Below, one piece after another: positions 32,958-44,640 of a stretch of DNA of 64,000 nt. Location: assembly GCA_022747635.1 (NCBI GenBank), contig JAKTNV010000065.1, positions 2,059,501 through 2,123,500 on the forward strand, given 5' to 3'. Both the position numbers and the translations under genes were made by a program. Each line of letters starts with the position of its first letter. Position 1 is the stretch's first letter. Origin of the DNA: Hetaerina americana. Taxonomy: Eukaryota; Arthropoda; Insecta; Odonata; Calopterygidae. The notes under the pieces are model-generated. The model was not told the origin of the DNA. It made no database searches and saw nothing but the letters and a program-made list of their open reading frames with translations.

Positions 32958-33345
32958 GCGGATAGAATAGAATTCTCCAAGACAAAGTTCCTTTGTCAGG
33001 CCAATGGATACTGGGACCGGATTGTCAAAGAAGGAGTCCACATAAGATTGAACAAGAACCTGGTAAATCGAGACAACGGATTCCAGATTAGTAACGCATG
33101 GAAACCCGTACTCAAAAAGATCGCGGAATCACGGAATCGAGAGAACAAGCGTCTCGACCAATCACGAGACAGCGGACTCCACGCCAAACATATAAATACT
33201 GGGCACAATCCCGGCAATGTCACTTCACCCTGAAGACGATGGCGGAGTTAGCTGTCGAAACGTTGGTGCTACCCAACCTGACCTGGTGCGAAACCCGAGA
33301 AGCCTTCATCCACAGTATTCGCCAGGAAGGCCTCAGATCATTCTT
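32958..33345 (+). mobile_element. PLE 3' fragment inserted in mariner
   Basis: The start encodes 'RIEFSKTKFLCQANGYWDRI' then 'VKEGVHIRL' and 'NRDNGFQISNAWKPVLKK', collinear with residues 454-505 of the PLE-1 protein. A TATAAATA motif (33191-33198), a hammerhead-like core (33230-33261) and a 3' end 'TATTCGCCAGGAAGGCCTCA' matching the PLE-1 right-end extension follow. Flanking mariner sequence around each junction (ATCTGCGCGGA / TTCTGCCAAGA) may be a diverged target-site duplication. A single-orientation copy, strongly 5'-truncated, of a subfamily different from PLE-1. Confidence 0.8.
33230..33261 (+). ncRNA. Hammerhead-like core in the 33-kb PLE fragment
   Basis: CTGAAGA, linker C, GATGGC, loop, GCTGTC, GAAAC. 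Compared with the PLE-1 copy the 3' strand of the stem has changed from GCCATC to GCTGTC, keeping every pair through G-U wobbles. The following hairpin has changed from TCGG/CCGA to TTGG/CCAA, a compensatory change. This supports selection on RNA structure in the ancestors of the two copies. Confidence 0.5.
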
Positions 33346-33610
33346 CTGCCAAGAGCTTCTCGACCATGTGAGTGAGGATCCAGATTTTTTAGAAAATGCC
33401 CCACCAGATATCTTCTTCTTTCCCCGCCCGTGATAAAAGGACGTCACCACGGCGTGGTGGAAGCGTTACAACAGGCAGTGACGAGGGAGTTTAGCAGCAT
33501 TCCGGATGTCGCCTTCCAGAAGGCGTACGAGGCGTGGAAAACCTGTTGGCAGCGGTGTGTGGACGCTAAAGTGTGACACTTCGAAGACGTTTGAGTGAAT
33601 GCACCAATTC
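33346..33610 (+). pseudogene. mariner transposase, C-terminal remnant
   Basis: Resumes directly after the PLE fragment with 'QELLDHVSEDPDFLEN', then jumps to 'APPDIFFFPRP' and, after a frameshift, 'KGRHHGVVEALQQAVTREFS' and 'IPDVAFQKAYEAWKTCWQRC'. These match the mariner segments DPDFLENVVTGDE..., APCDFFLFPRLKG and the C-terminal helix. The catalytic core between LEN and APPD, with the first two catalytic Asp residues, is absent, so a deletion occurred as well as the PLE insertion. Confidence 0.75.
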
Positions 33611-33784
33611 TGGCAATACATTTTTTGTAAACGACTCAATCCTACGCCAACTTTTTGGGCAGACCTCGTCCCCAAGGCAATGAAACCTCGAGCGCAGAAT
33701 TGGAAGGAAATCATTTCCTTAAAAAATATCCGTTTTTCAGGAATTCATAAGTTTTCTTATTATTAAGGATTGCTAAAATGATTT

Positions 33785-34012
33785 AACTGTAGCGATCGAC
33801 CCGAAGGTGGTTTTAATAGGTGTGAGGGTAAAGAGAGGGACCGGTTCCTTTCCCAGTGCAGCCTTTGTGTTTCCAGGAAGATCTGGTACCCGAAAAATCC
33901 CACAGTATGGGTGAAGCTGAGGGTGCCCAGAGAGGCATGCCCGCGAATCGAACCCGATCCCATCAGTAAATAGTCAAGCACTCTACCTGCTGAATTATCG
34001 CACCACACATAT
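33785..34012 (-). repeat. tRNA-derived SINE (family B)
   Basis: On the minus strand: a tRNA-like head 'TCAGCAGGTAGAGTGCTTGA', B box GGTTCGATTCG (complement of 33944-33954), then 'TGTGGGATTTTTCGGGTACC' and 'AGATCTTCCTGG' in the body. The same body follows tRNA-like heads at 44.85 and 60.8 kb, so this is a SINE and not a tRNA gene. The 3' end near 33785 is uncertain. Confidence 0.75.
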
Positions 34013-34904
34013 TTTTACTAAGTTTTGCTGCTCTGTTCCAGATAACCCATATCAAAATGAGTACATGATAGAGTACGATATATCTAATATTCTATATCCC
34101 TATTTCATAGGACATCAGTTAATGAGATTTAAGATAGGAATTCCGTAAACTTTTTTACCTAAGAAGTGAGCTTGATAAAATGTTGGCTATAGACCTCTGG
34201 TATCTTCTAAAGTCTTCGAGGCAAAATAAAATTGGTAAACCCGTTCTCCGTGTGTAATTCTCTCCAAGGGAAATAAACGAAGTAATAATGGAAATATCAA
34301 AACATTGTTTCCGTGGTCTTTTATGACTAGAAAATTTATTTAATTTTACGCAACTTCATTCTCCAGGCACGACATTGCAATCGATTATTGTTCCCATGGT
34401 AACTGATGAAACAAACAGTAAGGTTCATAAATCCTTAATCCTTTCGTGGACGGTCTAAAATGATATTTTATAATTTGATGACAGAAATATCATACTATAA
34501 CTGAATATACTTTTAATAGCATATACTTTTTACTAACGAAAAGTGTTAAACAGAATATTAAAATCAAAGGAGACGTTTCTCCAATCAGTGTATGCATGAA
34601 CTTTTAGTTTTTTTCGTTTCTATAAAAAAACAACAATGCAAACACCTCTTTACAGCCATTGCAGAAAGCCTCATTACAGCCATTCATGAGAAAACAACCC
34701 TGTAGACAGCTTACTTTATGAATACACTTTTAAAATATGAATTCCTTCCTTACCCTACAAGAAAACATTAATAAAGCTTCAAAAATACCTTCCAGTTTGC
34801 GCAATTCGCCGCTCAATTTTTTTTTTAACCTCTGCTTAATCAATTCTAAATGGTACCGAGATTAATTGACTTAGTGAATCAGCATCTTTAAAGGAACTAA
34901 ACGG

Positions 34905-35205
34905 GGATCGGGATTGGTGCAGTGGCTATCGTACTGGCCCGGGTTCAAATCCCGCCGGTGTTGAATATTTTTCAGAGGTATCTCGATCCCTACTTGAGGT
35001 GCTTTGTGGAGGGCACTTTGGGTGAGTACGCCGTCCATCGGATGGGACGTTAAGCTGCGGACATCTTGGCGCCTTTCGTTAAGAGAAGGCTAATGCCGAC
35101 GCAGGGTTTCTCTCCACCCTTCATCCTTTCCTGTCTATCCCTAATGGCGCAAATGACCTTAGCTGTCGGTCGCCTCCCCTAAAACACTACCACACTACCA
35201 AGAAT
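34905..35205 (+). repeat. tRNA-derived SINE (family A), longest copy
   Basis: The head 'GATCGGGATTGGTGCAGTGG', a B box GGTTCAAATCC at 34942-34952, the body 'TCTCGATCCCTACTTGAGG' and 'GGATGGGACGTTAAGCTGCG', and the 3' part 'GGCTAATGCCGACGCAGGG' to 'GCTGTCGGTCGCCTCCCC' are all present. Compared with the minus-strand copy at 62-263 the segment between 'CTGG' and 'CCCGGGTTC', corresponding to the anticodon arm, is deleted. It ends in a short A/C-rich tail. Confidence 0.8.
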
Positions 35206-36559
35206 TAAATGTATGTCAAATACCTAATTATCAGCTATGAAGCTTACTGATCCCATAAATTATTCCCTAAAAGCATATATTAATTGCGTGCAATGGTTTT
35301 ATTAAAACATTTTGTTCCCTGGGAGTGTTGTAACGAATATTTGAATTTATTATGCCTCATAAATAAAGTATTATATAATGATCCGTCTTATTTTAGCTAT
35401 GGCTAGTGTTCACTCATCTATTCACAGATAGATATTATCCGGTTTGCACAATTATACTTTATGTTTAAATATGGATGCATTTTCCAGAATTCCAACAGTG
35501 AACCGCGACATCAATCAATAAGTTTTTACCATCTTATCAGCCCCCTAAAAAAAAGGATTCAGCGTCTTAAAAACATATAGATAATTTTTTTGGCATGAAA
35601 AACGAGTAATTGCAGAAAATACACTTGTTTCATTCATGGATGATTTTAACTTCTTCCTCTACACGCTCGAAACTCAAAAAGAAAGAATGTTCCATCCACT
35701 TCTACTGCTACGTCGCCAAGGCAAATGGAACTGCTTTTTTCGCAATTGCATGGCTTCTTTCTTACAATTGCGCCTGCTGCCAGTCCTCTTTTACCTACGT
35801 ATTCACTGAGCACGAAAGCACAGTGAATTGAATTACTCTGTTTTCTTACAACTTAAAAGAAAACCCTTGCAAATTCACAGTATCGTCGAGGAAACGACAT
35901 AGTAGATGGTCCGCCACACCTCTTTGAAAATCCAAGCAATCGAAATACGTAAAACAGAAAATTTTAATTAAACCTTTCCCGTCTCAACATACGTGCACTC
36001 ATTGGGGGAAAAAATGGCGTCATTTTTTTAAGAGATCGCTGCGGACGTGTCGTAGTAAAAATTTTACAACAAGAGTAAAACGGCATCTATAAACGGCATG
36101 AATATTAGTCCATCTAAATTCATCACAACATAACTCCTTAACTAATCCGAGCGTAAAAAAAATCCAATAGATGAAATTATAACAAGGAAAACAAAGCTTA
36201 AGTGTCATTTGATAACACACAACGAACTTAAAAGCAGTATTTTTAAAGTAAGAATTTCAGGTATAAATATCTCGAGGCCGGTTCGGGATTCCCATGCTTC
36301 GGGATGTTAAGCGCGGGAAGAATTGGGGACGATTCCACGAAATAAAGGAGTTGGCTAAGGAAAAGGAAAATGGTTCGAAATGCCGCAAAAAAGGCAATGG
36401 CTATTAGCTAGATGATGATGATGCTGAAATAAGTGGTATTCATTAAGTCCCGGTAACAGTCGATTGTTTGTCTGACGTTTGCTCTTTAGAGTGTCACCGC
36501 GAAGACAGTTAAGCAGAACTCCGGGTTCGAGATTATTTTTATCATCAACTGTGGAAAGT
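35206..36559. other. No feature recognised
   Basis: AT-rich DNA; a short GAT repeat lies near 36412-36424. Open frames are below 75 codons and show no domains. Confidence 0.5.
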
Positions 36560-37095
36560 GACGGATTTACTGGCAACTATTACTACTTTAAAATTTTTTT
36601 TTATTTACATGTTTGATAACTGTGACTATCTAGTACTTTTAAGCAGGGATTCCCTTACACAGTGGCGTTTAAAATATAAATTAAACTTATTTAAAAAGTT
36701 TAAAGATGGGTCATTTTCCGATGACACCAAGAACATTATACGAAACCCAACGTATTACGGTCGGAGGGAACACGAATATAAGATTAGAGAGACTACAAGA
36801 CCGACAGGTTTAAAATGCCATTTTTTCCAAGAATGATAAGAGACCAGAATGCTTGCAGTCGAAATCCCCCAGGAGTCAACTCGACACTATAAGTATTGAT
36901 CTACAAGGTAGGCACTGCGCGTGGTTATATACAAATATTTTGTTTGTAGGTTCCCCCCACCTTCCCCCATACATTTGAAAAACCCTAACCCCCTCGCCCC
37001 ATACCCTTTCCTCCTGGTGCTGCACCCCCTGCCACATACCTTTTTGGTTGACTCGCGGAGCATTGATTTAGTTAGATGTAGATGTGATATCACCC
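36560..37095 (+). pseudogene. Jockey/CR1-like LINE 3' end
   Basis: The frame at 36558-36836 includes 'NIIRNPTYYGRREHEYKIRE' and 'KCHFFQE'. This resembles the C-terminal LINE segment '...PSY..RSDH.YKIR...FKNSFFPRTI.EWN'. The sequence ends in 'CCCCTGCCACATACC', 'GACTCGCGGAGCATTGAT' and 'TAGATGTAGATG', a typical LINE 3' terminus with short TAGATG repeats. 5'-truncated and broken. Confidence 0.65.
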
Positions 37096-38599
37096 ATGTC
37101 CTCAAGTAATAATTACATTTAAGTGATCGTTAATTTTCTATTTCAATGGTGCACGATGCATTCACTTCAGGGGACATTAATTATTCCCGCCTTTTGAATG
37201 TTGAGAGCTATATCGATATCGAAGCCGGAAGTTTCAAAATCTTAGCCTTTAAAAGGCCAGGAAATTACGATTTTAATTTTGAACCACTACACGAGGAATT
37301 GTTTAAAATCAACATTTTTTCGTTAATCCTCTTATAAATGTGTTAAGATAAGAACCTCAGGTATAAAAATAATACACTAATTTCTTCTACAGTGGAACTC
37401 ATCACCCGGGTCCGGTATATATATTATATAAGAAAAAATAATAAATCAAAATCTAATTTAGTCTAGTTGTTTTTAAAAACCAAAATTGTTCGCCAAATTT
37501 TTTCACATTTCTATTGATAATTTCTTGATTTTGTTAGTTTGGTTTGTCACTTCCTTGGAAAAAATTCTCCGTAGATTACAGGTGTGTGGGAGAAATAGGC
37601 ATAGGGGTCAAGGCCACTGTCCAGCAAAAACCCGAGTGAAGGAGTAATTGGGTCTTACTTTCACGCATGTGTCCTTAGGACTTTTTTTTAACCCATGTCA
37701 CATATTCCTGCTATCTATGAAACAATAAGGTCAAGGTTTGGACTTGAATAGGGACTAAGATAAAAATGAATTGAAAATTGCTATTTATTTCAATTTCAGA
37801 TGTTACCTTCCTCAACGTATCAAAATATTCATTGAATTGTCTCAGATGATACCTTACAGAAGAAAAGAACTTGGAAACTCATATGGAATCAGATGGCTTT
37901 TACGACGAGACAAAAAATAAATATGTTGATGCGTAATATTACCAGATGCTGGAATGGTAAAAATTAAAAATTGAGAGAAGGCCGCGGGCCCAACGAGCCA
38001 TCTTTTAAATACGAGTCGCATCAAATAATGGCCACTCGCAAGCGTGAGTTTCAACCGAAATCCTTCGTGAATCTTCCCAAGAAGTCCTCCGAGAAAGAGT
38101 TAAGATTCTAATTTTTTCACTCACAGTTTTAATTATGAACACGAAATATTAGAAAAGGATCATGGCGTGAGAGCGTAAATGTTAACAAAACAATGATGCA
38201 GCGAAACTGGTAAACAAGGAGCGACAATGACACGTATGCGAGTAAACATACGTACATATTATATAAACTTGTACATATTATAAACAGGAGCTGGATTAAA
38301 GAAGTTATGGAAACTTTAATCACCTCAAGGAGTCGGTATTAACCACGCATTCACGATACAAAATAAGATTACTATTTCAGAAAAACCCTTTTAACCTAAT
38401 AGGCGTATTGGATATTTTTTTTAATTGAATCGCACTGAAGTACGCCAATGGATATGCTGCAAACGAGTCGGATCGAGCGTCGAAATTTTGCATCGAATAT
38501 TTTGCCGGCATGGCTCGGTTTTATATATTACTCGTATTTAAATAAACAATAATTAGATATTAAAATTCTTAAGTAAGCAAAATAGCACCACTCCTTAAG
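37096..38599. other. No feature recognised
   Basis: AT-rich DNA, nothing identifiable on either strand. Confidence 0.5.
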
Positions 38600-38990
38600 T
38601 TGAGGAGGCAAATAAGAAGGCTAGTTGTACATCAGCATATGCTCTTCATGAACGAGATCCTCATGAAATTGAATTAATTGCCGAATTTGATCGTGTGCAG
38701 AGTAGAGGACCTAAATTTTCAAAACGCTCTTGTGAGAAATACCGAGCAGCGTATCTGAATTGTTGAAGGAACTAGGTTTGGAATCACTCACCGCGTTAAA
38801 TTACGGATTAAATCTCTTGCATAAATAGGAAGGTGGTCTCTTTGGCGATAATATTGAAAATATATTATTAGCCCCATCGTATTACGGTTAAAGAGATCGT
38901 GTAGTAAAATCAAAGAGACCAAGTGTATAACAGGTAGATTTTGAGATGTCATTTTCCCCACGAACCAAATATAGGATCAGAATAAAACAA
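38600..38990 (+). pseudogene. Jockey/CR1-like LINE C-terminal fragment
   Basis: Frames read 'LIAEFDRVQSRGPKFSKRSC' then 'GLESLTALN...' and 'LLAPSYYG...RDRVVKS...' with stops. This parallels the LINE block 'LE.VQRRAARFV...SV..ML..LG..SL..RR' also seen at 21.6-21.9 kb. Non-functional. Confidence 0.5.
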
Positions 38991-39426
38991 AGTGACCGCA
39001 ATAGGGAGGAAACAAACAAACATTTTTTTTCTTTTCACATTTTAAGTAACCTAGTGTGCTTCCATTTTTTAGTTAACCTTAGTTTTTTGCTAGAAATAGA
39101 AGGCCCCGCGAGGAAGACCAAGAGTCGCAGAATAAATTAGGTGAAACAAGCTGTCAGAGGGTGAGGTAATTCACATTAGAGAAACATGGAGGGCTGCGAT
39201 AAACCAAACTTAGTATTTATTCTGATGATGATAGTGATAGTTTATTTTCCTTCTCATAACTAGCAGCTCGTGACTCAATAGAGGCGTAGAGAATTATTTC
39301 ATGCGTAGATACCGTAGTGCATGAACTTTTAGTTGTCATTATCTACATTATTTGAATTTATGGATATTTTTTGTTCATAACAAACAATTTAGAAAAACAT
39401 CATATTTCCTTGTTTAACGTCTTGTG

Positions 39427-39480
39427 TTGAACCACCTCCTGCCACACACTCTCGTAATGGCTTTTTAAGCGCCATGTAGA
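39427..39480 (+). repeat. LINE 3' tail-like sequence
   Basis: 'CCACCTCCTGCCACACACTC' followed by 'GCGCCATGTAGATTTA' resembles the LINE 3' ends at 22.0 and 37.0 kb. It may be the end of the fragment at 38.6 kb after an intervening insertion. Confidence 0.4.
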
Positions 39481-41639
39481 TTTAGAAATACTCTTCAAAC
39501 CTTGAAATTGGTAATTGGCCAGGGACAAGGTACGTGAGGTTTCAGATGACGACTTGCCATGAGGGAGTTTATACTTCCGGTGCCATATTATTTTTTTGAA
39601 TACTTTAATAGCCGCTTTTGAGCTTTAATATTTCAATATAACTTGAGATTTATTTCGTTGCATCTTTATTTTTCAAAAGGGAACTATCTTGAAAAATATT
39701 CAAGGTGACGGCATTAATATCCCTCCCTATGCGACATTACATACGTATTCATTTTTAAACTGAATTACTCGTCTGTTTAATTCAGCGATATGATGAGATT
39801 TCTCCATACGCTTATGATTCAATTTAATTTTTTTTTAATATTGAGCTCCTATGAGTCATTGCGGGAAGTCACTTCACTGAAATGAACAGCACTATTTGAA
39901 TTGAAACGCTTCAGCGCATAATTACTTATTTCTAGCCAGCTTTTGGATAATTCTACTATATGCACTTTGAAAATATATAAGCGTGAATTACGACTGATAT
40001 GCACGATAGGACAATGTCGACGTGATCATCAAGCGATAAAAATAAAGTTTGCTGAGATTAGCGGCTGTTGCCTGAGTCGTTCCTGGAGTCATTAACTCAA
40101 AACACTATTGATATTTTTATAAAAAGTGTCTTATCGCCCAGTAATCTTAGAAACATTATTGTATCTATTTGATGGTGTTTAGCCAACATCAGAGCCAACC
40201 CCCACAACAATATTTCGACGGGAGATGATTAAAGATTCATTTTAGAACCAAAGAACATTAATGTTAGAACTCGATCTAACTGGTTAAATGACATTGACAT
40301 AAATTTTACATAGAGTTAAAATTAGATTGAATTTTTGCGTTCTTCAAGTTAAAAAAAATTTAATTCGATGAATTCCAGCGAGCTATGAATTATTCCTTCT
40401 CACTACGTCGAACAAGCGACGCTTCTTAATCATTTTTGTCACTTCTTACTTGGATATCGTAATTGGGGCAGGCTTTTGAAAAGAAACCCTGCAAATTCTT
40501 TCCAATTTGCCTATTGCGATTTAATCGAAGCTGTGTTGATACACCGAAACGGATAGGATAAAGTGTTCTATGCTAATTGGTCCGTATGTCATAGCCTTAA
40601 AAACAAGGCGTACTATATCACCTCCAGAGTTTCCTTCTGCGTTCGTTTAGGGATCAACCTTTGACAGGGAAGAAACGAATCTTAGAATCATTTTGTTCCG
40701 GAATCTTATTTACCTAATTTTGTCACCGTTTACTTAAGTAAAGCTTAAAAAATAAGTTTTATCTAGCATTGGGTCATCCTTTCTCCAGAGGTTCCCCAGC
40801 TGGCTTCGAATGAGTGACACTTAGTTCTTTGTCATGCCAGTTTTCCACGAACCCAGCTGCTCTCCGCTGACTTTTGTTCAATTCTTGAAGCAGTTTTTTT
40901 TCGATATGGATCCCTATAAATTCCCAGAGTTGATTTGATGTGGGGTCTACGACGAAAAAAATGGCGCGCTCTTCTCACTTTTTTGTCTCCTGGTGTATTT
41001 TCAAACCTCGCGCTGGATGGAATATTCAGGGTATTTCAACTTAAAAACGGGCGCTGCAAATAGTTGGGTACATCTCGCTTCGATTTGGAAAACCCTGTTC
41101 TATCTCTTTAGGGAAGGGATGAGGGTGGAGGGGTTTTCAAAGGATCAGCACAACCCTCGAGTCCAGAAATCGGACGAGCTGAATCTGCAGAAAACAACGA
41201 CGACGCTCCACGCCCTTACGGGCTGGAAAGGGAAAGGGGCCAAGGGGAGGAGCAGGCACGTGGTCGGAGGGAGACGGGGCTCGGCGGGAGAATTCGATGG
41301 CTCTCCCTGTAATCTCAAACCAGTCGGCCATATCTCACAAACAATCGAAGTTTCCTTGAATATTGAATTGGCGACCTTCAGCAAGCGGAAGGGAAAATTC
41401 GCATGTAACCACAACTATAGGGGTGATCGAGCACACTTTCATTCGATTTCTACAGCTAAGAATCATTTCATGTTTTCATCATTGTTACAGTCCCTGCAAC
41501 ATAATTAATGAAGTATAACCGGGAACTAAGCAGTGAGATTGTTATTACAACAATTATAAAACTACCAATTGTGTCAACAATCATTGAATATTGCTAAATT
41601 CTATGGCCAATTGAAAATATAAATTAGTTGATTAAAGGC
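39481..41639. other. No gene recognised; one 171-codon open frame
   Basis: AT-rich except for a GC-richer patch at 41050-41340. The plus-strand frame at 40993-41508 (171 codons) is the longest non-transposon frame not dominated by simple repeats. It has no recognised domain, signal peptide or membrane segment and overlaps open frames on the other strand. It may contain an exon but is not supported as a gene. Confidence 0.3.
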
Positions 41640-42350
41640 CACGATTATTGATTGAGTGATTACTATTCAGTAGTACTCCGTTTAAGAACTGGTTTTTAAT
41701 GGCCGCAAAGTTAAAACTCCTATTTTTCTCGGCCTCTTCTGACAAGACACACCCTGACACTCCGAACAACAATAAACCTTCTATCAATTGAGCATACTTC
41801 CTCGCTTCTTTCATTCCGCTAAGCATGTCTATCCATTCATTTCCTATCCGTACCTTCCCTGCCCAATGTTCACCCCCAAGCATGACAGTCTTCAACATTC
41901 TACAATTGTATCAAAACGCTCTGCATCAATATTTATTGCCTCTTTTTTAATTATGCCAACAAATATCCTCTCTCCTTCCCCACCAAGCGTAGTACCTAAG
42001 ACCCGTTCATTTTACCTTCATCATACTTCTCCACAATAACATCTCAAAAAGCCTCCAATATACGCCTATCATCTTGCTTCAACGACCAAGTTTCCGAGCC
42101 GAACAAAACCACTCTCTACGTAAACGTTTTCACAAATCTTTTCATAACATTCTTACTGAACGTTCCTTTCGTCAATTTCCTCCTCCTTTCAAAAGTTTCT
42201 CTGCCTTAATCAATTCTTTTTATTATATCCATTCTCCTTTGAACATTTTGTACCCATGCACTTGCAAGATTGGTAAACAGTTCCACCTGCTTAAGTTGTT
42301 GCCCTCCAATTTTTACATTTGACCTAGCCTTCCTCCTCCTCATCTAAAAC
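41640..42350 (-). pseudogene. LINE ORF2 C-terminal region
   Basis: On the minus strand 'FGSETWSLKQDDRRILEAF' (about 42115-42060) matches the block seen at 14.5 kb. Further on, 'RIGNEWIDMLSGMKEARKYA' matches the C-terminal LINE tail. Stops and frameshifts interrupt the frame. One 5'-truncated insertion. Confidence 0.6.
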
Positions 42351-43154
42351 CTCATTAACTTCTTTTTGTTTTCTGATCAAATAGTTGAGCATTTGATAAA
42401 ATGTTGAAACTTGTCCTTAATTCTCACATCATTCAGATCAGTCAATACTTATGCAATTTTTATGCATTTTAGCATTGAACTCCTGATTTTTTTAACACTT
42501 AAAACGTGCACAAAATAATAATCCCGAACAAACGTACAATAATGTGCTTTTTTTAGGTTTCGCTGCTCTTTACCTTCCAAGTTTTAAAAAGAAATGGTTT
42601 CGTGACTGTTGAACCGGTGGCGTTCAGCCCTCGAAAGAAATATTTGTCCTCCACCACATTTATTTCTAGTCCTAAAATCACCCAAATGACAAAGAAGCTT
42701 ACTCAAGTAGATCTATGAAAACATACTCCCTCCCTATCTACTTTTCATAAACTCTGAGGACATGTGAGACACATAGGATAAAGACAGAAAGTGGAAGCGT
42801 ATCCATGAAGTTGAAGATATCAAATTTTCGTTGCACACATAAGATGATTTTAACTTTTCTAAATGATTTTACTCTATTTTTTCACGCAAATTCTTTCTCT
42901 ATGGAATTATCACAGGAATGCGCGTCTTAAGAAAAAATATTCCAGAGCTCACTACCAATGAATACAGTATTTCTACCCGCCAAGCACAGTCGTAGGTTTT
43001 CCACACGTATTTCCTATAAATTTGGTCACCTGCCTTGGAGTTCTTAATGGCGAACAACTGCATGTAGACAGTCATACAATGTAATAAATTAGATATATCT
43101 CATATCGTATCGTTCCTCACATTAAAAAAATAAATTTGACCGGTTACTCTACAA
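42351..43154. other. No feature recognised
   Basis: AT-rich DNA without identifiable content. Confidence 0.5.
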
Positions 43155-43218
43155 TCCCCTACTCTACTTCTCCCCCGCCACACGCGGCCTGCGGGGCATT
43201 ATGTAGATGTTGATGTAG
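43155..43218 (+). repeat. LINE 3' tail
   Basis: 'CCCCCGCCACACGCGGCCTG' followed by 'TGTAGATGTTGATGTAGA', the same terminal pattern as at 37.0 kb. Confidence 0.45.
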
Positions 43219-43474
43219 AATTAGGCAAGTTTTTTACCTAATAAGGTATTTCCTGTTGCCATAGTATTGGTATTCATTAGTAAGAGAGACGAACTACAGT
43301 CATTTCGTACATAACTTCCACAAAGTAATGCCTGAAAACACTAAATTTACTATTACATTTTTAATTCAAACGCAAAATATAAATTATTGCACTCAAAAAT
43401 ACCCATTACAGCATGGTGTGCATTTGTACTGATTTGGATGATATTTGCATGATTATGCTTGCTTGTTTATGTTT

Positions 43475-43478
<4 letters not shown>

Positions 43479-43560
<82 letters not shown>
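43479..43560. repeat. (TA)n microsatellite
   Basis: Uninterrupted TA dinucleotides for about 82 bases. Confidence 0.95.
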
Positions 43561-43561
<1 letters not shown>

Positions 43562-43589
43562 TCATATATACAGAAACAGATATAAGGAA

Positions 43590-43905
43590 AAGGGATAGGA
43601 ACACATATAAAGGACGAACACAATAGAGGTGGGGAAGGCGGAATCGAACGGATCACAAGAGTAAAAATATTTCCTCAACCGGGACTCGAACACCGGATCT
43701 TTCCACTTGCCGGGCGGATGCTCTTAACCACTTGAGCTATCGAGGATAGTCAATTTACCCTGAGATCCGTGGGTCTAATATGTCGCCAAGCGCCCCGATT
43801 CTTTCAGCCAAGAGATGGCGTCAGGGGGCAGTTTCACCCACCAAAGGAGAAATAGACAATACACAAGGAAAGGAAAGGACAGTGGGTTAGAATTCATACA
43901 ACATC
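43590..43905 (-). repeat. tRNA-derived SINE (family C)
   Basis: On the minus strand: 'TCGATAGCTCAAGTGGTTAA' (A-box region), a B box GGTGTTCGAGTCC (complement of 43682-43694), then a tail toward the (TA)n tract at 43479-43560. Upstream on that strand is 'CTGACGCCATCTCTTGGCTG'. The head is clearly tRNA-like, but the surrounding sequence marks a repeat. Only one copy occurs in the window, so the boundaries are approximate. Confidence 0.6.
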
Positions 43906-43976
43906 ATACAGGAAAGGAACAGTGCGTTTCGTGGCACGTATAGCCAGAAGAAAGAGATGAGCCACATTGGCCAAAT

Positions 43977-44002
43977 ACACATTCAAACACTTTCGTGTTT
44001 GA

Positions 44003-44008
<6 letters not shown>
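43977..44008. repeat. 14-bp perfect inverted repeat at edge of (TA)n
   Basis: ACACATTCAAACAC, loop TTTC, then GTGTTTGAATGTGT. It directly abuts the TA tract at 44008. Confidence 0.9.

Positions 44009-44091
<83 letters not shown>
44008..44091. repeat. (TA)n microsatellite
   Basis: Uninterrupted AT dinucleotides for about 84 bases. Together with the tract at 43479 it brackets a 450-bp region that contains the SINE-C. Confidence 0.95.
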
Positions 44092-44096
<5 letters not shown>

Positions 44097-44239
44097 GTAT
44101 AAGTAAATATGTATACATAATCTAGGGCTAGTGCTCCAACACGCTCCCGCTACGCGTGATTGCAGTGGTTTGTAGTTTACTATGCAATTGTAAAAGAATA
44201 GTCTGACGAGGTTCTTCATGGTTATCTTTTAACTGTTCC

Positions 44240-44640
44240 ATTATCCAAGCACTCTATATTTATCTCCACCCAACAAGCTTAATGTATGTTCTAACCTTCT
44301 ACAATTATATATCAATAAACCATTCACCTACTCCACATACTTCCTGCCTCTTTTCATTTAGTCCGCCATGCCTATTCTTTTCCTCCCTCTACCTCGCTTA
44401 CCTAACGGTCTCCTATCTGCATCAATCTTCAGTCTTCCACTAACACTCAGTATGCCCTGGATCTACCTTCGTTCTGCATTTTTCTTGTCATCATTCAAGT
44501 TTTTCCTGAAGACATCCCTTTCGCCATTATGCCCTGTGCTCTTTAACTTGTTTTTCTTTCCGTGTGTCTGAAATGTTTCCCTTCTCCTCAAAACTCACGT
44601 CTCTAAACGTCCAAATCCAAGCTTATCCTCTTGATTTCGA
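44240..44640 (-). pseudogene. Likely LINE ORF2 C-terminal scrap
   Basis: 'CATACTTCCTGCCTCTTTTC' and neighbouring sequence parallel 'CATACTTCCTCGCTTCTTTC' in the minus-strand LINE at 41.8 kb, and composition (plus-strand pyrimidine-rich) matches. No diagnostic protein motif is readable. Confidence 0.35.

Larger units (their letters stand above)
32359..33666 (+). mobile_element. mariner element, broken by a nested PLE fragment
   Basis: The 5' end 'AGGTCTGTCCCAAAAGTAGG' (32359-32378) is mirrored by the 3' end 'CTTTTTGGGCAGACCT' (about 33651-33666), forming terminal inverted repeats. Between them lie mariner transposase N-terminal and C-terminal remnants in the same orientation, separated by a PLE 3' fragment. 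The flanking TA duplication typical of mariner could not be confirmed, so the outer ends may be off by a few bases. Confidence 0.75.

Noticed and set aside
40993..41508. 171-codon open frame as a gene
   Set aside because: No recognisable domain, no signal or membrane segment, and overlapping frames on the other strand. Left as a possible exon only.
43655..43745. Functional tRNA gene on the minus strand
   Set aside because: tRNA-like, but embedded in a longer repeat-like unit ending in a (TA)n tract; no acceptor-stem pairing was confirmed.
43413..44219. Open frames of repeated Ile-Tyr
   Set aside because: They are translations of the (TA)n microsatellites.
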